From contig CAVUNO010000022.1 in assembly GCA_963742875.1 (NCBI GenBank), positions 62,001 through 126,000 of the forward strand: DNA of 64,000 bases, read 5' to 3'. The notes under the pieces were generated by a model that saw nothing but the letters and a program-made list of their open reading frames with translations, ran no database searches and was not told the DNA's origin. The stretch comes from Bog-532 sp963742875 (GTDB lineage: Bacteria > Actinomycetota > Actinomycetes > Streptosporangiales > Streptosporangiaceae). Position 1 is the stretch's first letter; each line of letters opens with the position of its first letter. Shown here one piece after another: positions 32,867 through 40,959 of the stretch. The position numbers and the translations under genes were made by a program.

Positions 32867-33910
32867 ATGCGGCCGACGTACTACGTGCCGACGCCGCTAC
32901 CGCGTACCGTGTCTGCCGTGTCCAGCGATGATCCCGGAACGGCCCCCATGCCGCTCGCACGGCTGGCCCCAGACGGCCCGGTGGTGTCGCGGATCGGCCT
33001 GGGGCTAGCGGCGCTTGGCCGTCCCGCTTACATCACCACCGGTCGGGCCGGTGACCTGCCCGACCGCAGCGTGGCCGGCCTGGCGGCCCGCACGTTCACC
33101 GTGCTCGACGCCGCGTACGACGCCGGGATCCGGTACTTCGACGCGGCCCGGTCCTATGGCAGGGCCGAGGAGTTCCTCGGTGCGTGGCTGGCTGAGCGCG
33201 GCGTCCCGGCCGCCGTCGCCGGGTCCAAGTGGGGTTACCGGTACACCGGCGACTGGCGGCTGGACGCCGAGCACCAGGAGATCAAACAACACTCGCTGGC
33301 CATGTTCACCACCCAGCTCGCCGAGACCCGGGCGTTTCTCGGGGACCGGCTCGCGCTCTATCAGATTCACTCCCTGACCACCGATTCCGGGCCGCTGGAC
33401 GACCCGGAGCTGCTGGCCGCGCTCGCCGACCTGCGGGCCCAGGGCGTCATCGTCGGCATCACGACCAGCGGTCCCGGCCAGGCGGATACCCTGCGCCGGG
33501 CGCTTGAAGCGACGGTGCATGGGCAGCCGGTGTTCAGCAGCGCCCAGGTGACCTGGAATCTGCTGGAGCCATCGGTCGGTCCCGCAGCAGCAGAAGCCGC
33601 CGGCGCCGGCTGGGCCATCCTGATCAAGGAAGCCCTCGCCAACGGGCGCCTGGCTCCTGGGAGCGATCCGGCCGGCGCGCCGGCTGAGCTCACAGCGCTC
33701 GCCGACGCCCAGGGTGTGGCCGTGGACGCCATCGCGATCGCGGCGGCGCTGGCCAATCCGTGGGCGAGCGTGGTGCTGTCGGGAGCGGTGACACCCGGCC
33801 AGCTGGAGTCAAATCTGGGAGCGCTCGCTGTGACCGAAATGCCCCACCTCGACGTCGCCGAGCCGCCTGCCAGCTACTGGTCAGCGCGGTCCGGCCGGCC
33901 CTGGCAATAA
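32867..33910 (+). CDS. Aldo/keto reductase-family protein
   Basis: A TIM-barrel NADPH-dependent carbonyl reductase of about 347 residues from ATG 32867; an in-frame GTG and an ATG at 32948 are alternatives that fit the family start better. The catalytic tetrad is visible: Asp in DAAYDAGIRYFDAARSYGRA, Tyr in the same block, Lys in AVAGSKWGYRYTG, His in LALYQIHSLTTDSG. Later blocks ELLAALADLRAQGVIVGITT and the NADPH-binding C-terminus (ALANPWASVVLSGAVTPGQL) follow. The substrate is unknown. It lies 105 bases upstream of dhaK, so a role in triose or glycerol/dihydroxyacetone interconversion is possible by neighbourhood only. Confidence 0.87.
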   Translation: MRPTYYVPTPLPRTVSAVSSDDPGTAPMPLARLAPDGPVVSRIGLGLAALGRPAYITTGRAGDLPDRSVAGLAARTFTVLDAAYDAGIRYFDAARSYGRAEEFLGAWLAERGVPAAVAGSKWGYRYTGDWRLDAEHQEIKQHSLAMFTTQLAETRAFLGDRLALYQIHSLTTDSGPLDDPELLAALADLRAQGVIVGITTSGPGQADTLRRALEATVHGQPVFSSAQVTWNLLEPSVGPAAAEAAGAGWAILIKEALANGRLAPGSDPAGAPAELTALADAQGVAVDAIAIAAALANPWASVVLSGAVTPGQLESNLGALAVTEMPHLDVAEPPASYWSARSGRPWQ

Positions 33911-34015
33911 CGTGACCCGTTGAGACTTACAGCCGTGGGGCCTGGTGGCTTGAAGTGCTCAGAGGTATGAAGGGAGCTGTCAACATTCGTCTCGTCCCGC
34001 CCAGGGAAGTGCCAC

Positions 34016-35017
34016 GTGAAGAAGATCATCAATGACCCAGGCAACGTCGTCTCGGAGGCGCTGATCGGATTCGCGGCCGCGCATCGCGATCTCGTCCGGG
34101 TGAATTTCGGGCCCGACTACATCGTGCGGGCCGACGCACCGGTACCCGGCAAGGTCGCCATCGTCTCGGGCGGTGGCTCCGGACACGAGCCGCTGCACGG
34201 CGGCTTCGTCGGCGTGGGAATGCTTGACGCCGCGGTGCCCGGGGCCGTCTTCACCTCACCCACCCCGGACGCGGTGCTCGCGGCCACCCAGGCGGCGAAC
34301 GGCGGCGCCGGGGTCCTGCACATCGTGAAGAACTACACCGGCGACGTGCTGAACTTCGAGACCGCCGCCGAGCTGGCTGGCGCCGAGGGCATCGACGTCT
34401 CTGCCGTTGTCATCAACGACGACGTTGCCGTCGAGGACTCGACCTACACCGCGGGCCGGCGAGGAGTCGGTGGCACCGTGCCGCTGGAAAAGATCACCGG
34501 CGCGGCGGCCGCCCGCGGTGACGATCTCGCCGCGGTCACCGCGATCGCGGAGCGGGTGATCGGCAACGTCCGCTCGATGGGCGTCGCCCTGACGCCGTGC
34601 ATCGTGCCGCACTCCGGTGAGCCCAGTTTCGTCCTGGCTGACGACGAGATCGAGATGGGCATCGGCATCCATGGCGAACCCGGCCGCCACCGAATGAAGA
34701 TGGAGCCCGCCGACGATCTCGTGGCCGACCTGCTGGGCCCGGTCGTCCAAGACCTGCCCTTCGAGCGCGGTGACCGGACCCTGCTGATGGTCAACGGCAT
34801 GGGCGGGACGCCGCTGCTCGAGCTCTACCTCGCCTACGGCATCGCCGCCGGCCTGCTCGAAAAGCAAGGGGTCGAGGTCAGCAGATCCTTGGTCGGGAAC
34901 TACATCACCAGCCTCGAGATGCAGGGTATGTCGGTGACCCTGCTGCGGCTCGATGATGAGCTGACGCAGCTATGGGACGCGCCGGTGCACACTGCCGGGC
35001 TCCGGTGGGGCATGTGA
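34016..35017 (+). CDS. dhaK: Dihydroxyacetone kinase subunit DhaK
   Basis: The substrate-binding subunit of the PEP-dependent dihydroxyacetone kinase. It binds dihydroxyacetone covalently through a hemiaminal to His219, seen in EMGIGIHGEPG; the loop IVSGGGSGHEPLHGGFVG and NYTGDVLNFETA are also family blocks. The length is 333 residues, as expected. GTG start at 34016 with GGGAAG upstream. The stop overlaps the dhaL GTG (ATGTGA). DhaK phosphorylates dihydroxyacetone using DhaL-ADP that is recharged by DhaM, here with EIIA, HPr and enzyme I all encoded next door. Confidence 0.95.
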   Translation: MKKIINDPGNVVSEALIGFAAAHRDLVRVNFGPDYIVRADAPVPGKVAIVSGGGSGHEPLHGGFVGVGMLDAAVPGAVFTSPTPDAVLAATQAANGGAGVLHIVKNYTGDVLNFETAAELAGAEGIDVSAVVINDDVAVEDSTYTAGRRGVGGTVPLEKITGAAAARGDDLAAVTAIAERVIGNVRSMGVALTPCIVPHSGEPSFVLADDEIEMGIGIHGEPGRHRMKMEPADDLVADLLGPVVQDLPFERGDRTLLMVNGMGGTPLLELYLAYGIAAGLLEKQGVEVSRSLVGNYITSLEMQGMSVTLLRLDDELTQLWDAPVHTAGLRWGM

Positions 35018-35637
35018 GCGGCGGCTGCGACGGACCACGCGTGGCCGCGGCGATCCGGGTGGTCGCGGCGGCCATCGCCGACCAGCACGTCGAGCTGACG
35101 CGCCTGGACCGCGAGATCGGCGATGGCGACCACGGTGAGAACATGAACCGGGGCTTCAAGGCCGTGGTCGCAAAGCTGGACGCCGATCCGGGGATGGCGC
35201 CCGGCGCGGTCCTGAAGCTCGTGGCCATGACCCTGATGTCCACGGTGGGGGGCGCGTCGGGGCCGCTGTACGGGACGGCGTTCCTGCGCGCCGCGACGGC
35301 GGTCGGCGGCACCGATCAGCTGGACGCGGCCGCGGTCGGGCCCGCGCTGGCCGCGGCGCTGGGCGGTGTACAGGCCCGCGGTAAGGCCGTGCCCGGGGAC
35401 AAGACGATGGTCGACGCCCTGGTGCCAGCCGTCGAGGCGGCCCAGGGCGACTCGGTAGCGGAGGTGCTGCAGGCCGCGGCCGCCGCCGCGCACGACGCCG
35501 TGGCCACGACGATTCCCCTAGTGGCGCGCAAGGGCCGGGCTTCGTATCTGGGTGAGCGCAGCGCCGGTCATGCCGACCCGGGCGCCACTTCGACCGCGGT
35601 GATCCTGGCCGCCCTCGCGGAGGCGGCCAAGGGATGA
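35014..35637 (+). CDS. dhaL: Dihydroxyacetone kinase ADP-binding subunit DhaL
   Basis: The 207-residue helical barrel that carries ADP permanently and is rephosphorylated by DhaM. The Mg-ADP site DREIGDGDHGENMNRGF is intact, as are TLMSTVGGASGPLYGTAFLR and the GDKTMVDALVPA segment, ending in HADPGATSTAVIL. I set the start at GTG 35014, overlapping the dhaK stop by four bases; longer in-frame starts inside dhaK are unlikely. Its own TGA overlaps the dhaM ATG (ATGA), so dhaK, dhaL and dhaM are translationally coupled. Confidence 0.94.
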   Translation: MSGGCDGPRVAAAIRVVAAAIADQHVELTRLDREIGDGDHGENMNRGFKAVVAKLDADPGMAPGAVLKLVAMTLMSTVGGASGPLYGTAFLRAATAVGGTDQLDAAAVGPALAAALGGVQARGKAVPGDKTMVDALVPAVEAAQGDSVAEVLQAAAAAAHDAVATTIPLVARKGRASYLGERSAGHADPGATSTAVILAALAEAAKG

Positions 35638-36452
35638 CCGGCCGGCGGGTGGCTATCGTCGCGGTGTCACATTCAGCGGAGCTGGCCGCCGGCGTGGCCC
35701 AGCTGGCTGCTCAGATGGCACCGGACGTCACGATCATCGGGGTCGGCGGAAGCGACGGCGGCCTGGGGACGTCCTTTGAGGCCATCACTGATGCGCTCCA
35801 GCGTGCGGATTCGGCTGCGGGAATCGTCGTCCTGTATGACCTGGGCAGTGCGCGGCTGACCAGCGAGTCCGCCATCGAGTTCCTCGACCCAGGGCTCGCC
35901 GAGCGGATCGACATCGTGGACGCGCCGCTGGTCGAAGGGGCGATCGCGGCCGCGGTGGAGGCCGAGAGCGGCGCTGGCCGGGCCGCCGTGACCGCCGCCG
36001 CGCGGTCGGCGGCCGGCGCCGGACCGGCCGAGGCCGGGACAGCCGGGCCAGCTGGGGCTGGGGAGGCTGGCGCTGCTGGGGCGGAGGCTCCCGCGGCTAC
36101 TGGAGCTGAGGCTGCGGAGGGCCGCACCGCCGGGCCGGCGGGGGCTGCGGGGGCTGGGGCTGCGGGGGCTCGGGCCGAAGCTGCCGCCGAGCCCACGGCG
36201 CCGGTACTGACCCGCTCGGTGCGACTGCGCAACAAGCTGGGTTTGCACGCCCGTCCCGTCGCTGAGCTGATCCGGCAGGTGGCCGACCTCGACGCCGAGG
36301 TGCGGATCGGGCGCAGCGGGAAACCGGCCACGGATCTGCGCAGCCTGCTGGGCGTCGTTAGCCTGGCGCTCCGGGGCGGCGAAATGGCCGAGCTGTCGGC
36401 GTCTGGGCCGGACGCGAGCGCCGCGCTGGACTGCGTTCGAGGGGGTGATTGA
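35634..36452 (+). CDS. dhaM: DhaM phosphotransferase: EIIA domain, A/G/P linker, HPr domain
   Basis: A 272-residue PTS phosphocarrier with two domains. Residues 1-112 are the mannose-type EIIA-like domain of DhaM: VAIVAVSHSAELAAG with the phospho-His at 13, GGSDGGLGTSFEAITDAL and LYDLGSARLTSE. Residues about 113-190 form an unusually long alanine/glycine/proline/glutamate linker built of near-repeats. Residues 192-272 are an HPr domain with NKLGLHARPVAEL (phospho-His 205). Many actinomycete DhaM proteins have the EIIA-HPr layout; here the enzyme I partner follows in the same operon. Phosphate flow would be PEP to EI, HPr, EIIA, DhaL. Confidence 0.93.
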   Translation: MTGRRVAIVAVSHSAELAAGVAQLAAQMAPDVTIIGVGGSDGGLGTSFEAITDALQRADSAAGIVVLYDLGSARLTSESAIEFLDPGLAERIDIVDAPLVEGAIAAAVEAESGAGRAAVTAAARSAAGAGPAEAGTAGPAGAGEAGAAGAEAPAATGAEAAEGRTAGPAGAAGAGAAGARAEAAAEPTAPVLTRSVRLRNKLGLHARPVAELIRQVADLDAEVRIGRSGKPATDLRSLLGVVSLALRGGEMAELSASGPDASAALDCVRGGD

Positions 36453-38124
36453 GACCGGATTCGGCGAGGAGGATGCGAGCACTACTGGACCCGGGAGCGC
36501 CCAGCCGGCCGATTCCGCGCCGTCCGGGCTCCCTCGCCCCGAAGCAGCATCGGCAAAGGCACAAGCACCGGCGCGCGGCGCGCCCGGCCGGGCGATCGGC
36601 CCCGCGGTCCGCGTGGCGGTCCCGGACGTTCCCGACCGCCCCGGTTCCGGCGCGGACCGCGAGCGCGGCCGCCTGAACGTTGCGCTGCAGGCGGCGACCG
36701 GGCGACTGGCCGCCGGCGACCCGATGAGCCGAGCGCACGCCGTGCTCGTAGCCGACCCGCAGCTGTGGACGGCCGCCGAGCGCGGCCTGGCCGGCGGGCT
36801 CGCCGCCGAGCCGGCCTGGTGGCACGCGGTGACGGCCCTTGCGGAGCAGCTCGCCGCCAGCCCTGACGAGCTCGTGGCCGCCCGGGCGGCGGACGTGCGT
36901 GAAGCGGGCGCGGCGGTCCTGAACGAGCTCGGCGAGGTGGTCGACCGGATTCCGCCGGCCAGCACGCTGCAGGGGGCCGTCCTGGTGTCCGACGAGCTCG
37001 GGCCGGGCGAGGTCGCGCGGGCCGTCGAACGCGGCGCGGTCGCCATCGCCCTGTCCCGGGGCTCGCCGACGGCCCATGCCGTGCTGGTCGGCCGCAATCT
37101 CGGCGTGCCCATGGTGCTGGGCACCGGGCGGGAGCTGGAAAACCTGCGGCCCGGAGCGGTCCTGGATGTGGACGGCACGGCGGGCACGGTCGAAGTCGAC
37201 CCGCCCGACCTCGCCGAGCGCCAGGAAGAGGTCGAGGCGGCCGCGCAGCGGAGCGCCCGGGAGCGGGAGCTCGCTGCCGCCCCGGTGCAGTACCGGGGCC
37301 GGCCCATCCGGGTCGCGGCCAACATCGGGTCGGTGGCCGAGGCGCGGGCCGCGGTGGCCGCGGGCGCCGACGGCGTCGGCCTGCTGCGGACCGAGTTGCT
37401 GATGCTCGACCTCCCGGAACTGCCGGACGAGGACGCCCAGACCGCCCAGCTGGCCGAAATCTTCGAGGTGCTGGGGGAACGGCCGGTGGTGGTCCGCGTG
37501 CTCGACGTCGGCGGCGACAAGCCCATGCGGGCCCTGGCCCTCGACCCGCAGCACAACGGCTTCCTCGGTGTGCGCGGGCTGCGGTGGCTGCTGCGCCATC
37601 CCGATGTCCTGCACACCCAGCTGCGGGCCATCTGCCGCGCGGGGGTCGCCCACCATGCAGAGGTCATGGCACCCATGGTCACCGTGGCGGCGGAGGCGGT
37701 CGCCTTCCGCGAGGCGGTCGATCGGGCCGTCGGATCGCTCGCGGCCGACGGAATCGCGGCTGCCCGGCCGGACCGGGTTGGGGTCATGATCGAGGTGCCC
37801 GCCGCGGCCCTGGCCACGGACGAGATCGGCGCGGAGGTCGACTTCGTGTCGGTGGGCACCAACGACCTGGTCGCGTACACCATGGCCGCTGACCGCGCCG
37901 AACCCGATGTGGCTGCGCTGGCTGATCCGTCGGCCACGGCCGTGTGGCGGCTGCTCGACCAGGTGTGCGCGGGCGCCGCGCGGGGCAACGCCGACGTTTC
38001 GGTCTGCGGCGAGCTGGCGGCCGATGACCGCTATGCGGCCCGGCTGGTGGAGCTGGGCGTGACAGAACTGTCCATGGCGGCCGGCCGTATCCCGGCCGTG
38101 AAGGCCCTGCTGCGAGCCGGCTGA
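36445..38124 (+). CDS. ptsI: PTS enzyme I (phosphoenolpyruvate-protein phosphotransferase), Dha-dedicated
   Basis: A 559-residue enzyme I that autophosphorylates from PEP and passes phosphate to HPr. The GTG start at 36445 overlaps the dhaM stop by 8 bases. After a 45-residue disordered A/P-rich N-terminus come the helical HPr-binding domain and the swivel domain with the phospho-His at 211 (LSRGSPTAHAVLVGR). The PEP-binding barrel follows: VGLLRTELLMLDLPELPDED, DVGGDKPMRAL, EVPAAALATDEIGAEVDFVS, VGTNDLVAYTMAADRAEP and SVCGELAAD. All essential residues are present. Together with DhaM this makes the operon independent of a separate general PTS. Confidence 0.93.
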   Translation: MIETGFGEEDASTTGPGSAQPADSAPSGLPRPEAASAKAQAPARGAPGRAIGPAVRVAVPDVPDRPGSGADRERGRLNVALQAATGRLAAGDPMSRAHAVLVADPQLWTAAERGLAGGLAAEPAWWHAVTALAEQLAASPDELVAARAADVREAGAAVLNELGEVVDRIPPASTLQGAVLVSDELGPGEVARAVERGAVAIALSRGSPTAHAVLVGRNLGVPMVLGTGRELENLRPGAVLDVDGTAGTVEVDPPDLAERQEEVEAAAQRSARERELAAAPVQYRGRPIRVAANIGSVAEARAAVAAGADGVGLLRTELLMLDLPELPDEDAQTAQLAEIFEVLGERPVVVRVLDVGGDKPMRALALDPQHNGFLGVRGLRWLLRHPDVLHTQLRAICRAGVAHHAEVMAPMVTVAAEAVAFREAVDRAVGSLAADGIAAARPDRVGVMIEVPAAALATDEIGAEVDFVSVGTNDLVAYTMAADRAEPDVAALADPSATAVWRLLDQVCAGAARGNADVSVCGELAADDRYAARLVELGVTELSMAAGRIPAVKALLRAG

Positions 38125-38191
38125 CCACCTGAGTTCACACCAGCAACAGCAGTGTGCTGGAACATCAATTCAGATTTACACGCCGGAAATA

Positions 38192-38221
38192 TTGCCGACT
38201 GTACATCGGCAACGTAAGTTA
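38192..38221 (+). terminator. Intrinsic terminator-like hairpin after the dha operon
   Basis: TTGCCGA (38192-38198) and TCGGCAA (38206-38212) form a perfect 7-base stem with a 7-base loop. It is followed by an AT-rich tail with a run of five T (38222-38227), 68 bases after the enzyme I stop. Good form for a Rho-independent terminator. Confidence 0.6.
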
Positions 38222-38271
38222 ATTTTTGGAGCTAAACGATCATCCCGTTGATAGCCAGAACACTTGGTTAC

Positions 38272-38360
38272 GGCCGAAGTGGCCAACGGCTGCTCGGAAC
38301 AGGGCTACCGGACCACCCAGTTATGGCCGAAGTGGCCAACGGCCGCTCGGAACAGGGCTA
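38272..38360. repeat. Two 36-bp direct repeats upstream of glpF, candidate operator pair
   Basis: Bases 38272-38307 and 38325-38360 are identical except at one position, spaced 53 bases start to start. Each begins with the dyad GGCC-GAAGT-GGCC. The second copy ends 10 bases before the glpF ATG, so a bound regulator would control it. Binding is inferred from repeat, dyad and position. Confidence 0.6.
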
Positions 38361-38370
38361 AGGGGGCGTG

Positions 38371-39345
38371 ATGTCTGACATTACCCCGTTGATGGCGAGA
38401 GGCGAAGGCCGCACGATCGGCCGCATCGCCGGCTTGCCCGGCGAACTGATGGCCGAATTCCTCGGCACCTTCATCATTCTCGCGTTCGGTGACGGGGTGG
38501 TGGCGATGGCCGTGGCCGCCCTGCCCGGCTCCGGACGCGCCGCCACGCCGACCACGATCTTCCTGGCGGCCGGCGACTGGCTGCTGATCGTGTTTGGGTG
38601 GGCGTGGGCCGTCGCGTTCGCCATATGGGTGGCGGGGGGCGTCAGCGGGGCGCACCTCAACCCCGCCGTCACGCTGGGCTTCGCCGTGCGGCGCAATTTC
38701 CCCTGGCGGAAGGTCGTGCCGTACTGGGCCGCCCAGGTTTTCGGCGCCTTCGTCGGCGCTGCCCTGGTGTTCTGGGTGTACAACCCCGCGATCCAGGCGT
38801 ACAACCTCGCGGCGCATACGCCGAAGAGCTCGGGTCAAGCCCTGGCCTCTTACTCAATCTTTGCCACGTTCCCGGCCCCGTACTTCCACGGCGCGATAGG
38901 GGGACCGCTGATCGACCAGATCGTCGGCACGGCCTTCCTGGTGATGCTCGTCGTGGCCGTCATCGACGCCCGGAACACCGCGGTCGGCTCGAACATGGGA
39001 CCGCTGATCATCGGCTTCATCGTGGCGGCGATCGGGGCCTCGTTCGGCGCGAACGCGGGATACGCCATCAACCCGGCCCGTGACTTCGGGCCCCGGCTCT
39101 TCGCCTGGATTGCCGGGTGGGGAAAGGTGGCCCTCCCAGGGACGTACAACGCGGTCGGGTTCCACTTCAGCAACTACTGGTGGATACCCATCGTCGGGCC
39201 CTTGATCGGCGGCGTCGCAGGCGTCATCATCTACGACCTGTTCGTCGGCGACGTGCTGCACGCCCGGCTGAAGATGGCCGAACAGGTCACCGGCCCGATC
39301 GAGGAGACCCCGACGGTCTCCGACAAGTCCGGCTCTGGCTCGTAA
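38371..39345 (+). CDS. glpF: Glycerol facilitator (aquaglyceroporin)
   Basis: A 324-residue MIP-family channel for glycerol uptake by facilitated diffusion. The two half-helix motifs are present: GGVSGAHLNPAVTLGFAV (NPA) and ANAGYAINPARDFGPRLFAW (NPA-R, with Asp after NPAR as in glycerol facilitators). Six membrane helices plus an extended C-terminus (KMAEQVTGPIEETPTVSDK). I prefer ATG 38371 over GTG 38368. It starts a glpF-glpK-glpD cluster, 60 bases before glpK, and is preceded by 36-bp repeats that may bind a regulator. Confidence 0.93.
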   Translation: MSDITPLMARGEGRTIGRIAGLPGELMAEFLGTFIILAFGDGVVAMAVAALPGSGRAATPTTIFLAAGDWLLIVFGWAWAVAFAIWVAGGVSGAHLNPAVTLGFAVRRNFPWRKVVPYWAAQVFGAFVGAALVFWVYNPAIQAYNLAAHTPKSSGQALASYSIFATFPAPYFHGAIGGPLIDQIVGTAFLVMLVVAVIDARNTAVGSNMGPLIIGFIVAAIGASFGANAGYAINPARDFGPRLFAWIAGWGKVALPGTYNAVGFHFSNYWWIPIVGPLIGGVAGVIIYDLFVGDVLHARLKMAEQVTGPIEETPTVSDKSGSGS

Positions 39346-39405
39346 CCAGGCGCCAGCCGGCGGTGCCGCCTGCCCGATCCCACGTAATACGAAAAGGAGG
39401 CGGTC

Positions 39406-40920
39406 ATGCCAGATTTCGTCGGCGCCGTCGACCAGGGCACAACCAGCAGCCGGTTCATGCTCTTCGACCACTCCGGGAACGAGGTGGCCAAGCATCAGCT
39501 TGAGCACGAGCAGATCCTGCCGCAGGCCGGCTGGGTGGAGCACAACCCGGTCGAGATCTGGGAACGGACCGTCTCGGTGATCCAGACTGCGCTGAACAAC
39601 GCGGGACTCGGCGCCTCCGATCTGGCCGCGCTCGGAGTCACGAATCAGCGCGAGACCGCGGTCGTGTGGAACCGCAGGACCGGCCGTCCCTACTACAACG
39701 CCATCGTGTGGCAGGACACCCGTACCGACCGGATCGCCAGCGCGCTCGACCGCGACGAGCGCGGCGGCGTGATCCGGCGCAAGGCCGGCCTGCCGCCCGC
39801 GACGTACTTCTCGGGCGGGAAGATCCAGTGGATCCTGGAGAATGTCGACGGGGTGCGGGAAGCCGCCGAGAACGGTGACGCCATCTTCGGCAACACCGAC
39901 AGCTGGGTGATCTGGAACCTCACCGGCGGTCCCGATGGCGGCGCGCACGTGACGGACGTGACGAACGCCAGCCGGACGATGCTGATGAACCTGGAGACGC
40001 TGGACTGGGACGACGAACTGCTCGGGTTCTTCAACATCCCGCGCGCGATGCTGCCCGAGATCCGGCCGTCCTCGGACCCGCGCGGCTACGGCGAGGTCCG
40101 CGGGCTCGCCGCGCTCGGGGGCGTCGCGCTCACCGGCGACCTGGGTGACCAGCAAGCGGCGACCGTCGGACAGGTATGCTTCGGTGTCGGGGAGGCCAAG
40201 AACACCTACGGGACCGGCAACTTCATGCTGCTCAACACCGGCGAGGAACTGGTGCGCAGCAAGAACGGGCTACTGACCACCGTCTGTTACAAGTTCGGTG
40301 ACCAGAAGGCCATTTACGCCCTGGAAGGCTCGATCGCGGTCACCGGATCGGCGGTGCAGTGGCTGCGTGACCAGCTCGGCATCATCTCCGGCGCGGCCGA
40401 GACGGAAGCGCTGGCCAGCCAGGTGCCCGACAACGGCGGCATCTACTTCGTCCCGGCGTTCTCCGGGCTGTTCGCGCCGTACTGGCGAAGCGACGCCCGC
40501 GGCGTGATCGTCGGGCTGTCCCGGTTCAACACCAACGCCCACCTCGCCCGGGCCACCCTGGAGGCCATCTGCTACCAGAGCCGGGACGTCAGCGAGGCCA
40601 TGGAGCAGGACTCCGGCGTGCACCTGGAGGTCCTGAAGGTCGACGGCGGGGTCACCGCGAACAACCTGGCCATGCAGTTGCAGGCCGACATCCTCGGCGT
40701 GCCGGTCAGCCTGCCCGTCGTGGCCGAGACGACCGCGCTGGGGGCCGCGTACGCGGCCGGCCTGGCCACCGGATTCTGGGCGAACACCGACGAACTGAAG
40801 GTCAACTGGAACGAATCCCGGCGCTGGGATCCAGAATGGAATGAGCAGCAGCGCGCGGACGGTTACGCGGGCTGGAAGAAGGCGGTAGAGCGCACGCTCA
40901 ACTGGGTGGAGGTCGACTGA
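39406..40920 (+). CDS. glpK: Glycerol kinase
   Basis: A 504-residue FGGY kinase that phosphorylates glycerol with ATP to sn-glycerol 3-phosphate, trapping it after entry through GlpF. N-terminal FVGAVDQGTTSSRFMLFDHS, LGVTNQRETAVVWNRRTG and NAIVWQDTRT carry the substrate-binding residues. The C-terminal FGGY signature region is GGIYFVPAFSGLFAPYWRSD, and LEVLKVDGGVTANNLAMQLQ closes the nucleotide site. An excellent ribosome site, AAAAGGAGG, lies seven bases before ATG 39406. The stop at 40918-40920 is followed four bases later by glpD, with a 24-bp tandem repeat spanning the junction. Confidence 0.96.
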   Translation: MPDFVGAVDQGTTSSRFMLFDHSGNEVAKHQLEHEQILPQAGWVEHNPVEIWERTVSVIQTALNNAGLGASDLAALGVTNQRETAVVWNRRTGRPYYNAIVWQDTRTDRIASALDRDERGGVIRRKAGLPPATYFSGGKIQWILENVDGVREAAENGDAIFGNTDSWVIWNLTGGPDGGAHVTDVTNASRTMLMNLETLDWDDELLGFFNIPRAMLPEIRPSSDPRGYGEVRGLAALGGVALTGDLGDQQAATVGQVCFGVGEAKNTYGTGNFMLLNTGEELVRSKNGLLTTVCYKFGDQKAIYALEGSIAVTGSAVQWLRDQLGIISGAAETEALASQVPDNGGIYFVPAFSGLFAPYWRSDARGVIVGLSRFNTNAHLARATLEAICYQSRDVSEAMEQDSGVHLEVLKVDGGVTANNLAMQLQADILGVPVSLPVVAETTALGAAYAAGLATGFWANTDELKVNWNESRRWDPEWNEQQRADGYAGWKKAVERTLNWVEVD

Positions 40921-40959
40921 TCTCATGGCAGCGGAGTCGACTGATCTCATGGCAGCGGA
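40912..40959. repeat. Exact 24-bp tandem duplication spanning the glpK-glpD junction
   Basis: Copies 40912-40935 and 40936-40959 are identical. The unit contains a TGATCTCATG block, so it duplicates both the glpK stop region and the glpD ATG, giving in-frame starts at 40925 and 40949. The length keeps the frame. Confidence 0.9.

Noticed and set aside
36000..36190. Tandem-repeat DNA in dhaM as a possible mobile element or satellite
   Set aside because: It is in frame, encodes the flexible A/G/P linker between the EIIA and HPr domains, and such linkers vary freely in this family.
35673..37988. Very long antisense open frame opposite dhaM and enzyme I
   Set aside because: Its translation is Ser/Arg/Ala-rich with no family motifs and mirrors the codon pattern of the real genes; the plus strand carries complete DhaM and enzyme I with all active-site residues.
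38854..40155. Long antisense open frame opposite glpF/glpK
   Set aside because: Low-complexity His/Val/Arg-rich translation caused by high GC; the sense strand encodes glpF and glpK.
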